Positions 1 to 10,720 of a stretch of DNA of 64,000 nt are shown here, one piece after another; the first letter of the stretch is position 1, and every line of letters begins with the position of its first letter. Location: positions 436,501-500,500 of the forward strand of contig JARWIR010000005.1 in assembly GCA_029959085.1 (NCBI GenBank), read 5' to 3'. This stretch comes from Nemophila menziesii (Eukaryota > Streptophyta > Magnoliopsida > Boraginales > Hydrophyllaceae). A program made the translations under genes and the position numbers. A model generated the notes under the pieces. The model searched no databases, had not been told where the DNA came from, and was given only the letters and a program-made list of their open reading frames with translations.

Positions 1-1694
1 CACCCTACATATGCCGCCTTTTGGTGAACGAAAATCCTCAACTCTCCATGGCCAAGCTGAAATTATCCTAACTACACATCTAAATTTAGCCGTCACCTAC
101 AAATATTAAAAAATTACATTAACCACTTTTACAAACAAACTAAAAAATAATATAAATATATCACCTCACGATGACTCAAAATATACATCAACGGACTAAA
201 CGGCACTTCCGGAGCATCCGTCACTGAAATAAATATTATAAAAAAAACAATCAAAACGTTAATATAATAATAATGAATCAAAACCTGTCAAAGTAGGGAT
301 ATCAAGACATTGCAAAGGCCTCGATAGAAATGCTGTTTTTGCACGCTTCTGATAATCACTGAACAACATACATATGGAGTGAGTTATTATTTAATGATTA
401 ACATACAACAAAACAAAACAAACCTTTCACGTGATAACACAACTTCTTCTTCATCATCCAAATAACAAAATTTTGAAAACTGCGATAGTTCAATATTCCA
501 TAAACCCACACGGTTATCACAATTTAAACGATGAAGTTTCACCCATTTTCCGGGTATAAGATATTTTAAATCAAGCTTTCCTTTTCCATAGTCTTCATTG
601 ACCTTCACCTTTAATATACTTCCCACTACAGGGAACTTAGAAAATACAGCTCTTAATAAAGAAAATGGTTCCAAATCTAAAGGAAGTGAACTCCCAGTTG
701 AATCGTCATCCTCTAACCTGTTATTTATAGATATATAACATTCATATATATATAAAGTGTTAAATATAAAATATAAAGTGTTATACTTACTTAGCCTCAA
801 TAGGAATTGAAGGAGTATCAGTTCCATCCCATATATAGATTATCCACTCACCTTCTCTTCTCTCACATATGTGAAGAATCTTGAATTTGGAAGAATACGA
901 GAAATAATCAGCTAAAGGCAAATATACATAATATAATGATAATCAAGCAAGTACCTTACAAACCAAATCAATTTCTCCTGATTCAATCTCCTTTAACGAT
1001 TTCAAATGCTCAAGACCTATGAAGAGGAGACAAATTGAATATATAAAAGATTATTATTATTATTATGTTGAAGAATACCTTTTAATTCTTTAGGATTATA
1101 AGCTACCAACGACCTCAAAATCGAAACAAAATTGTGACCTTTGTCTCCTTTTGAAAGTTGATCAAAATTACAAGATTTTTGATAAGGAATATACCCCACA
1201 TAACACTTCCCATCGTACAGAGCAAATGCAGAATACTTCTTATTATAAACAGCAATAAACGTATTATCAAAAGGTTGCATCTGCATCAAACAAGACACAA
1301 AATGATTGATAAATTGTAGAGATACAAACAAACAAACAAACAAAAAAAGGAAGGATTTTTTTTTTTACCGTCACTTGATAAAATTGAATAATGTCTCCAA
1401 CTAAAGCAACTCGAGGGAGATCATCCATTTCTTTCATAAATACATTAACAGGAAGCGAATTGTTTGGACTTGTTTCATCCACGATCTTTATACAGACACA
1501 ACAATCTATAAACGAGTATCAAATTAGACAGATTTTTTTGTTAATTTTATTGGAATTTTATTTTACTTACCAGTACCTTGGCTTTTCTTTGGAAAGCTCG
1601 TTTGAACGACCACCCCTATGAGATTGACTCTACGATAGATTATTGACTTCATCGCTTCAGCTATTTCCATGAACAAATAATCTCTGTTCGCCAT
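1..1694 (-). CDS. POT1: Protection of telomeres 1 (POT1), 5' part, cut by the window edge
   Basis: POT1 binds the single-stranded telomeric overhang or telomerase in the nucleus. Nine exons fit in one frame: 1694-1571, 1505-1369, 1280-1079, 1016-955, 879-791, 717-424, 358-285, 223-165 and 96-1 (379 codons so far), all with GT-AG junctions and matching phases. The start codon at 1694 gives MANRDYLFMEIAEA. The first OB fold (about residues 10-150) shows VNLIGVVV, KIVDETSPNNSLPVNVF, DDLPRVALVGDII and SAFALYDGK. A second block shows ICERREGEWIIYIWDGTDTP and GKWVKLHRLNC, and the last visible exons carry VTAKFRCVVRIISAWPW, all typical of plant POT1. The 3' end lies outside the window. Identification is from remembered family resemblance; which POT1 paralogue it is cannot be told. 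Confidence 0.9.
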
Positions 1695-2683
1695 TTTGAT
1701 TTTTTTAAACCCTAGTTAAATCTTTTTTGGAGAAACCTACCAAATATTCAAAATATGAAGTTTTGTGTCAAATATCATACTCCAAAAACGCCATTTAAGC
1801 GTTCATTGCACATGGCCTTTCAAACGATAGTTCCAACTTCGAAGCTTAAGAATCCAGTATAAAAATCACAAGGAAAAAAATATGAAAAATGATATTTTTA
1901 CCTTGAAGCTTGGTTTTTGGGGTATTTCTTCTTACTGATAGTATTAAGCTTTGTAAAAGTGTTTTAACTTTTCGAATACTCGAATGGTATATTTAATGAA
2001 GAGTGGCGGTTGTCACGGTTTACGATACATGGTTTGGGAGCGCGTGATGGAGGCGATGATGAGGAGAGCTTATTCGGTACAATAAACATTTCTTTAAATT
2101 TAATTATGAATTGACGGTGGTACCCTTTTCAGGGACCAAAATGCAATTAGGGGTATAACTTTTCATAAAAAGGTATATAAGGTCATTAAAGTATGCTGAT
2201 TTTTCATAATTGACCTATAACTTTTCATAAACTCTCAAATTGAATTAGTTTTTCAGTATAGTATGTTTCATAAAATCTAACTTGTCAAATACATAAGCTC
2301 TCCTCTCCATACGGATGTAATGTATTTATACTCGTAGCATACGGTATTGTATTATGTATTTTTTATTTTTTTTTGTATCTGTTTTATTATTATATTATAC
2401 ACGTTTTAAGTCTTTTATCTTATCCCCAAATCAGCTCTCTACCACGTGCTTCCCTCCCTCAAACTCTCTCAACAACGCTTCGTCTTCCTCACTACGCCAA
2501 TGCCATAGCGAAATCTTTTCTACTCACTACGCCTTGAACCACATCTTCTTCAACTATTCTCATAGTGAAAGGGGTATTTGACACAGCAGGAAGAAATATT
2601 CAGTTTTTACAAGGGTTTTACAAAGAGCAAAGGAATAATCGTAGTGAAAGGGGTATTTGACAAATCGGTGTTTGTAAGAAAAA
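1695..2683. other. Intergenic region between divergent POT1 and the HMG/Ulp1 gene
   Basis: About 1 kb holding the 5' flanks of two divergent genes. It is AT-rich with long T and A runs. A 20-bp string (agtgaaaggggtatttgaca) occurs twice, near 2563 and 2643, just upstream of the predicted start at 2684. I see no gene, RNA or defined mobile element here. Confidence 0.5.
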
Positions 2684-5600
2684 ATGGGAAGGTCTCGTGT
2701 GAAGAAAAGGTAATATCGTTACTCTAAGCTTCCATTTGAATAAAATGGGTCATAGATGATTAGTTGTTCCTCCCATACGTATGAAGGTTTAAGAAGTGAT
2801 TTTGGGTTTCATTCGTTTTCATTCGTTTTAGTTTGTGTCTTGGTGTTTATTTGTGAAATTCACAAGCGTATTGGTTTTTGAAAGTGTTCCAGGGCTTGTA
2901 TTTGTTGGTATTTCACTGTTTTGTTCGAAAAACTTATGGTCCCCTCCTTTAGTCCGATTTCGTGGTCCCCTGTTACATCTTGGACCACAATTTGTTTTTT
3001 AAGGAAAAGGGATTTTTTGGACCTTATAACGCATGAAAAAAATTTATATTTATGGTATTTCCTGTGCTTGTTATTTCCAACCTTAAATTCACGACTCTTT
3101 AAAATTTTGGGGTTATACTCTTAATTTGAATGTAAAAATGATATGTGGCCGGATGGTCGTTTGTTCAGAGGGGGAGTATTAGGCAGTAGTAGTATTTTTG
3201 CTAGTTTAAAAAGGTATAGTATCCGGTTAGCAATCATTTCCATCTGTATCAGTTAATGAATTAAATTCGAAAGCACACTCTATATATATATAAAGACACC
3301 ATCACCATGTTATCACTTCTAGTTCTGGAACACTTTTATCAGTTTATGATTTTATGATTTTTATCTATGTTCGCTGTGAGAGTTGACCAAGTCAAAAAAT
3401 TTAAACTGCTTCAATTATATGATAGCTACTATGTACCTAACTAATAAAGACTTCTGCTATAACGAGGAGGAAATGCTCAGGAAATTATTTTTAGTGTTGA
3501 TAAATCTTTTATCTCATGTAGGTGTCCGGAGTACTATTCTGGGATGCCTAAGAAAGCACGTTCCAGCTTCGCGTGTTACTTGTAAGTGAACGGTGTATTT
3601 TCCATCATTTTTTGGTGTTTAGTTATGTGTATAGAATAGATTAGTAATGGGTTGTGACGTTAAATTTCAGGGAAGTTGTTAGTGAGAAAAGAAAAAAATC
3701 TTACAGTAAAGAAACACGTGACCAATTTGTTATTGATCTTAACAAAGAATTCAATCTTTTGCCTACTGAAGAAAAGTTGTTGTATGAAGAGATGGCGGCA
3801 AACAATCTTCTGAAGTATTATTCTGAAATAGCTTTGATAACTAAAAAAATTGTAAGATAATGTCACAAATTTGTTTAATTTTTTTAGATTTAAGGACTAT
3901 ATTCGTATTAATAATGTAATCTTGTTTAATTTTTTCTTTTGTAGCTGAAGATTGCGACTCGATCATCTATCAACACTATAAAAACTCTTAACGATAGTCT
4001 ATCGGAGGAACAAATTGACGCGGTGAAGCGAGTGGGTTTTGGTTCGCTATTGGATATTGATTTAGGTATCTCAAGCATTCGGTTTGCATGTGGGTGGCTT
4101 AGTGTTTTGACCCCACAAGTAACTCATTTGAGTTTCATGGCATCAAGTATCCATTTAATGCTAACGACGTGGAGGCTATCATTGGGCTAAGGAATGCCGG
4201 TGATATTATTGTCCTAGACGAAACAAAAGATATGGAATATTTGAATTTGAGGGCAAGTTATGGAAATAGGGATGTTATAACTATGAAGAAACTTTTGGTG
4301 AGGTTGGAGGCGAATAATTCAGCAGATGATGACTTCTTAAGGACTTATTTGATGATTATGTTTGGTTACTTCTTGTTTCCCAACACTGATGGTGGAATAA
4401 AAGCCTATTATTTGCAACCATTAAAGGACATCGACTCCATTGCCAATTTTAATTGGGCTCAACTTGTTTTCAAATTATTGATATCGGGAATTATGGAGTA
4501 TAACAGTCGTAGGAAACAATTTGAGAGATATGATAGTGACGCAAAGCCTAAAAGCCTATCTTTTCGTGGATGCATCTACTTGTTGATGGTGAGTGTAAGT
4601 AAAAATATTGTTATTTTTTTTAATAAAAAGGATAGGTTTTCTAACGGTAATAAAATGTATTTATTTTAATATAATTTTTTTTTAATATCATTTACACATT
4701 TTTTTTATTTTACAGATACTCTTTCTAGATCAAATTAATGGGCCCAAAGACTTCAACAGAGAACACCATGATCTACCATCCATCAAGTATTGGAGCGTCG
4801 CTAAAATTCAGTCGAAATTTAGGAGGGTGGGTGGTTGTTTCTGATACAAGGAAACTTGTAATGTAATTCCTCGGATAGTAGATTACCCAAATGAAATGAA
4901 CAAGAATGAAGGAAGCTCGCAATTCATTGAGAAGAAGGAGCTACAAGAGACCAATGAAAGGATCAACAAAATTGAAAAAAACGTGTCTAGGGTTGCAGAG
5001 TTTATTGCGGAGCGTGAATGCGGGAAAGATAATGATCTGGTAGATAGTCTGAAAAAACTTAATGATAAAGTGGACGAGTTGCAAGCTTTGTTGATTGGTA
5101 AATCTCAAAAAGAGCCCCCTGTGCAAGTTTGTGGTGATAAAGAAGAAAGATCAGTACCCTCTTTGGACATCAACAAATCAGTCCATGTGCTTTCGGACGA
5201 TGAAGCGGTTGATAACAATTTTGTCATGTACGAGCATATGTATTGCGATACAAAGATTTTAAAAAACGAGGACCCCTCCTTACACAGTTATATGCTTCTT
5301 GGTCCCAATGAGTAAGTGTTACTTGTGTTTTCTTTATTTTATAGTGTTTTTTTATTCCTTTTTGTTTTTATGACAGGGAGAGAGTTGTTGACTATATGGT
5401 TGGCCATGTTACGCGAGGGCAAATGAGGAGGTTGATAACCAAGGGGAGTATGATCGACGAAGAGGTTAGTTATATGTATGAATTTTCGTTATATAAATAA
5501 ATGTAATAAATTTTTACTTTGTTGTTCATTTTCGCAGATAATATCTGCCATGGCTTATGCTTTAAATTATGACTCGAAGCTTTATGGACAAAGAAAGTAT

Positions 5601-6375
5601 TATTGCCCTACTTCAATTTGGGTAAGTAATCTGAACAATTAGAAGTGTAGTTATTTTTTTACTTTACGGTATACGTAATTTATTTGGAATGTTTTTGACT
5701 TTGTGTTTAAGCAAATGGCACAACGAGAAGACGAAGACCTGGAGTTTAGAACAAATTTTTGGATAAATAACCAATTCGACGGGGATTTCAAGAAAATAAA
5801 ACAGGTTATATTTTAATTTCTTGAAATTTGTTAGTTTTTTCATTTGGCATTTTATTGTTAACTCGCTACTGTTCAATATATTTTCCAGATTTTTGTTCCC
5901 TACAACAAAAACTTCCACTGGGGTTTGGTAATTATAGATTTTCACTTTCGAACGGTTTATAGGTGTGATACGTTAAGGCATTACATCAGGGCTGGGATAT
6001 TTAAAGATGAATTGAAGAAAACGGTAATATTTTTACTCTAGTGTTTAAAATGAATTTTTTTATTGCGTTATTAATACGGTTTTCTAGTTTTTTTTTCAAC
6101 AGTTAGCAGTTCTTCATGACCAATTCTCTCTCCATCCCTCGTACACCGAAAATATAACGTTATTCCCCGATGAAGTACCCAATTGGATCCCAGGTCAATC
6201 AGCAACTGGTAATGACTGTGGAGTTTACGTTTGCGAGATGATGAGAATCCGTAACGAAACAAGGGAATGGACAGATGATCTGTCTGCTAGTAAACGCTTT
6301 TTTATTGGAAGTTTTCTTTGGCGTCATGAGATCAATTGGATCAACACAAATGAATGTGTTGCTGTGTATGGCTAA
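2684..6375 (+). pseudogene. HMG-box plus Ulp1-type (C48) SUMO protease fusion gene, broken by a frameshift and a stop
   Basis: Ten exons with good GT-AG signals join in phase: 2684-2709, 3522-3581, 3671-3851, 3945-4588, 4716-5311, 5377-5464, 5538-5621, 5712-5804, 5889-6023 and 6103-6375. Residues about 17-88 read as an HMG-box-like fold (MPKKARSSFACYLEVVSEK, then LLPTEEKLLYEEMAANNL). Next comes the module usually found ahead of Ulp1 domains in plant transposon-associated genes (LSEEQIDAVKRVGFGSLLDI; FNWAQLVFKLL), then an acidic coiled-coil stretch (4896-5311). The last exons hold the C48 peptidase core: catalytic His in NFHWGLVIIDF and Cys in GNDCGVYVCEMM. In exon 4 the frame shifts between about 4105 and 4125, and an in-frame TGA sits at 4842-4844. 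The gene is therefore probably non-functional unless these are sequence errors. Such Ulp1 genes are often carried by MULE-type transposons; I found no terminal inverted repeats to prove it here. Confidence 0.72.
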
Positions 6376-6987
6376 AGATTATGGTAGTTTGTTACTTTGT
6401 AATAATATTTGGACGGAAGAACCTATCTGTTTTGTGTTTTGGTATGGATTAATTCGCCTAACTAGGTTTATTGTCTTTAGAAGAAAAGTTATTTCATTAA
6501 GTTGGGCGGTGTCTAGCATTCACTGTATGACTTAAATATTTAAGCAAGTTTTTGAGTTACCTTCTTTATCCTTACGTAAATAATCTAAACATGCCAAGTA
6601 GCTAATATGGTAATTTAGTATACTCCCGTGGATGATGCTGGAGTATGAATCCCCCAAAATCAATAGTTTTTAAATTAAAACCATATTGTACTTGAACAAA
6701 AGGAGCTTGTGCATCATCATGTTCAAAGAAGACGAGTTGGTCCAACGGTAATATGGTAACCTTACACAAGGCTTGGCTAGGTTCAAGTCCACTTATGTAT
6801 GTATTTATTTTCGACTCTACCCTTAATTTTCGAATCCCATCAATTTTTCTAGAAGGCCTTATATTATCAAAATAATTTTAATGACAATGCATCATAAAAA
6901 CAATAAATGTGTTCCTTATATAGTTTAAGTTTAAAGCAAACTAGCCAAATTACGACATAAATAAGAGTTATTTTTTTGCGCAAACCA
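6376..6987. other. 3' flank of the Ulp1 gene and gap
   Basis: Downstream of the Ulp1 stop codon at 6373-6375 the sequence is AT-rich and non-coding apart from the possible SINE at 6718-6887. Confidence 0.4.
6718..6887 (+). mobile_element. Possible tRNA-derived SINE
   Basis: A-box-like TGGTCCAACGG near 6735 and B-box GGTTCAAGTCC near 6771 are spaced as in a tRNA-derived promoter. A complete cloverleaf is not evident, so a tRNA gene is unlikely. TGCATCAT occurs at 6710-6717 and again at 6888-6895 and may be a target-site duplication, though eight bases is short and the 3' tail is not a clean A run. Confidence 0.4.
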
Positions 6988-7490
6988 TTACTTTTTGTTC
7001 CTTGAATCTTGAATCCACAACTTTAACAAGGCAAATTTATCGTCAACGTAATCTTTCAACTCGGTGACTCGCTCCTCTTGGCGCTTTTCCCTCACATTCT
7101 CACGAGCAATTATTCTTTCCTCCATTGCGTATTCACGCGCAATGGCTCTTTGTTCCAACTCGTCCAAAGTTTGAATAAATGAAGTTCCTACCGGTGTACT
7201 TTGTTTTTTTCTTTTCCTAGCAGGCTCGATGCATTGCCTGAAACTATGTTTGAAATCTCTACCACAAAACTTGATTGGTGGCTTGTCTTCTACGTACATG
7301 TCCGACAAATCCACATTCAACCTGTCGAACAACTCCATAATCAAACGAGGAAAGGGGAGTGGTTCAATAGTACCTGGCTTTGCATCCATGATTTGTTGGC
7401 TCCAGCAATATCTTTGGATTACAATTGCACCACACATTTCTATACCTTGCATCCACAATTTCTGCCATTGAAAGTATTTTATTTTATTTT
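6988..7490 (-). pseudogene. Fragment of a 'putative plant transposon protein' domain
   Basis: An open frame of about 156 codons ends at 6988. Its start region (IEMCGAIVIQRYCWSQQI, then EPLPFPRLIMELFDRLNV) resembles the C-terminal part of the plant transposon-protein domain that often carries LPFPxLI followed by a short helical, charged tail. Residues 90-156 are a charged coiled coil (REYAMEERIIARENVREKRQ). The N-terminal half of the domain is missing; upstream frames are closed by stops about 35 bases above the first Met. It faces the Ulp1 pseudogene tail to tail, and both may be parts of one decayed element. Function in the cell is not expected. Confidence 0.45.
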
Positions 7491-8704
7491 ATCGTTGAAG
7501 GAAGAAGGATAGCCGGGAGAGTGGAGAATGAAGAAGACAACAAATGTGATTTAGGGTTGAGTAGGGAATAACCTCGCTTTTATTTACTACGATTAATGGA
7601 CCGGGCAACTCCTTATGGACATTGGTTGGGGTTGGCAATGGGCTTTGTCTTCAAAACTAATTCACAAAAACGTTAATGGGCTGTGGTTAATAAGGAATAC
7701 CATATAAGTAACCAACTAGTTTATCTTTAATTATATATGTCATGTTATTATTTTTAATTTTTAAATTAAGCTCTTAGGATTCATGTAATAATTAAAAAAG
7801 GAGTTGCATAAAAAAAAAGAATTAAAAAAATGTGGATCATCTTAGACCTCAAGTTATTATTATATTTTAAATCACGTGTATGTAAATTTTATACAGTAAA
7901 TTGATTAAAGAATTAAAAAAATTAAAAAATGAAAACAAAAAGAATTATTTTCAAAAATATAATAATTTAATTAATTGAATAAAAACATTAAATCATAAAT
8001 TATCAAATAATTTTTATAAACTTACTTAATTTTCTTATTTCATTATACATTATAATGTAAATATTAATGTGTTAATTTATAAATACTTTATGAAAAATAG
8101 AAAATGAAATAATAAATAAACAAAAGTTGCGTGTATGCATATATATTTCGAAAAAAAAAAAAAAGGGTAAAGGCGTAGGATTGAGCTTACCCCATGGGGT
8201 TGTCACTACAAATGTTCGCAAATTGGTTCGCATCTACGTGGCATTATGATTCATATAGCTCATGTGGATAAGAACAGATCTTTATTGAGACTCAAAAATT
8301 GCTGAACAAATCTTTCTTTATCTCACACGTCCCAATCATGCTTTGCTGAATCTTTCAGATGTGGGACCCGTGCCACTACAATACAAAACAAATGGTAAGG
8401 TTTTTTTGTCTTTTTCGTTTATGAATCCGTTGATTCAAATGCGGATTTCTTTCATAATTTCTATTTTTAAATTTCTAATCAAAAATTCGAAAGCCTTTTT
8501 TTTTCCATTTTCCTAATCTAAATAACAATTAATTAATTAATTGAAAATCCGCTTTTTTTTATTAACCATAAATACATCTAAAGTTATTAAATGTCGTATT
8601 AACCATTTTTTTTACATTTAAATTTATTTATTATCTTAAATGACTATAAAATCTATACGTTCAACAACACCCTTCGGACACATCAAAACCACCATAATAT
8701 TACC
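7491..8704. other. AT-rich non-coding stretch
   Basis: Mostly A/T runs and short low-complexity tracts (for example the A run at about 8150-8163). No gene, RNA or bounded element recognised. Confidence 0.4.
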
Positions 8705-9073
8705 ATGTCAAGAGGCGATAACGATTGGCAAAATAAGTCACCAAAAGTCCATGACTACTCTACAAGTGACTTTACCGACGATCTTATATGGCCTTCTCCC
8801 CAAATGGGTATTGCAACGGGAAATTACTCGGGAACACATGTATGTAACTGTAGAATGCCAGCGTCGTTTCATCGTATCACAGTGGATGGCAATAGGGTTT
8901 TACATTCTCTTCGCTGTCATTTTGAGAATTATCGCAAACAAGAAAATCATGTAAGGGGATGCGACTTCTCCCGTTTGCTTCATGTTGAAGCAGTAAATCC
9001 TACACCGGAGACTACACCAAAGCCAGATCCATCAGCTTTGGAAAGGGATGTTAAGGGTCCGTCATCGCAGTAA
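8705..9073 (+). CDS. Short hypothetical protein with a GRF-like zinc-finger pattern
   Basis: An ATG-started frame of 122 codons. The middle (residues about 40-90) has the spacing Cys-x-Cys, then a Cys about 22 residues on, then a Cys followed by Asp-Phe (HVCNCRMPAS ... RVLHSLRC ... RGCDFSRLLHVE). This resembles a degenerate GRF zinc finger, a small nucleic-acid binding module common in plant genomes and in transposon-derived genes. The C-terminal tail is Pro/Thr-rich (NPTPETTPKPDPS). No introns are needed. I do not recognise the protein as a named family; the GRF comparison is inference from cysteine spacing. It may be a gene fragment or a chance frame. Confidence 0.35.
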   Translation: MSRGDNDWQNKSPKVHDYSTSDFTDDLIWPSPQMGIATGNYSGTHVCNCRMPASFHRITVDGNRVLHSLRCHFENYRKQENHVRGCDFSRLLHVEAVNPTPETTPKPDPSALERDVKGPSSQ

Positions 9074-9989
9074 GATCACCTTCAAATGGCACATATTCGA
9101 GTTTTTGCTACATATCATCACAGGGATTATTTGGACTACTATATTAAATGTCTAATCCAAACTTATTTTCATCTTTGTTGTATTTTTTGTTAGTGTAATT
9201 TTTCATAATAAAATTGTTCATTGTGTCACAAAGTATTGTTCTTGAATATGAGTTTGTCTTATATAATAATTAATTTTAGATATCACGTGTCAACTCGTAG
9301 GCATTTCGAATTAATATGTATAGTGTATTATTTTGTTAATGGTTTATTCTAAACGGCTAACAAATTTTTGTTACTTATTATGCCCGGGCATTAAACCCCT
9401 TGTTTAACCATGGCTAGGTTGATTTTTTCGCTTTAAACATGTAAGATAAATATAGAACCACTTGTAAAGTTGATATTTTAACATGTATTCGAATTATTTA
9501 ATAATTATTCAACATTTATATTGATTAATGGTGATAAGATAGATATGGTTGATGGTTGAAGTGATAGTTAATAGTTATTGAGTTGGGTTAATGTTATATC
9601 ACCTACCGAGTTAATCCGAGCATATAAAATGAGGGTGGAGAGGTTCATTTGAATGAGTATCCAAACTTTTTACTTAGTTATATATACGAAAGTTGTTGGG
9701 TTAATATAGTCGGAAGATCGTCAACTGGGTGATATTTGAGCAAATAGAAAGGACTCAGACGGTTAGTTACTTATTAATCTCACTTTGCATGTTGTTAACA
9801 TAGCGATGTATGTCGCTAATCTTTTAGTTATCGTATTATTTTACGTATGCATGACGTAATTTTTAAGGTATCGTATTTATTTTATGTTTGTGTGTGGCTT
9901 ATTTTGAGTTATCGCATTGAATGTATTATAAATCTTGATTTTAGGTTAATCTATATGATTTAGAAAGAAATTAATGTGTTACAAAATAT
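9074..9989. other. AT-rich non-coding stretch
   Basis: Nothing recognisable beyond A/T-rich DNA; no frame with family resemblance on either strand. Confidence 0.4.
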
Positions 9990-10312
9990 ATAATTAAGGT
10001 TAATGGTATGGTATATGGTGGTTAAGGGTTAAGGGTTATGGCATATGGCTATGGGCTTAGGGTTATGGTATATGAGATATGGTTAAGGTTAAGTTAAGGG
10101 TTATGGTATATGTATAAGGGTTATGGTATATGGTTATGGTTTAAGGGTTATGGTATATGAATAAGGGTTATGGTATATGGTTAAGGTTAAGGTTAAGGTT
10201 ATGGTATATGGTTAAGGGATAAGGTTAAGGGTTATGGTATATGGTATATGTTTAAGGGTTATGGTATATGATTATGGGTTACGGGTTATTGGTATATGAT
10301 TAGGGGTTACGG
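9990..10312. repeat. Degenerate GGTTA-rich satellite
   Basis: Roughly a dozen imperfect copies built from GGTTATGGTATATGG and GGTTAAGG blocks with no fixed period. The pattern recalls telomere-like DNA (plant unit TTTAGGG) but the exact telomere unit is not present as an array. It abuts the broken end of a copia element at about 10314. Confidence 0.75.
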
Positions 10313-10313
10313 G

Positions 10314-10700
10314 TTATTTAATATGTTTAGACATAAGACTCTCAAGATCAACAACAAAAACATTATCCGATCTTTTTGCAATAAACATAGTATCTAACTC
10401 ATCATTTTTAAAAACAACACATCTAGATGCTTCAAATTTAACACTAAAACCAACATCACAAAGTTGACTAATACTAAGCAAGTTAAAAGAGAGACCCTCA
10501 ACAAGTAACACATTAGAGATAAGTAAAGAATTCATGTTACCAATGTTACCTTTACCCAAAACGCGTTTCTTAGTGTTGTCGGCAAAAGTAACTCTATCAC
10601 CTTTTGTTTTATATAAACGTGTAAATAATGATGGATTCCCGGTCATGTGTCTTGAGCATCCACTATCAAGGAGCCATATGTTTTGCTTCTTGATGTTCAA
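10314..10700 (-). pseudogene. Copia aspartic protease fragment
   Basis: About 128 codons beginning IWLLDSGCSRHMTGN, the active-site DSG signature of copia protease, followed by SFNLLSISQLCDVGF. It continues the gag above in a different frame and stops at 10314 in the satellite junction, before the GAG-pre-integrase domain. Confidence 0.8.
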
Positions 10701-10720
10701 TCCCTACAATCAAAAATAAT

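Noticed and set aside
6727..6800. A functional tRNA gene
   Set aside because: A and B boxes are present but acceptor, anticodon and T stems do not pair into a cloverleaf; a SINE relic fits better.
2684..7490. A complete MULE carrying the Ulp1 gene and the transposon-protein fragment
   Set aside because: No matching terminal inverted repeats or target duplication could be found around this interval by eye.
9990..10312. A true interstitial telomere array
   Set aside because: The repeated blocks are GGTTAAGG and GGTTATGGTATATGG, not tandem TTTAGGG.
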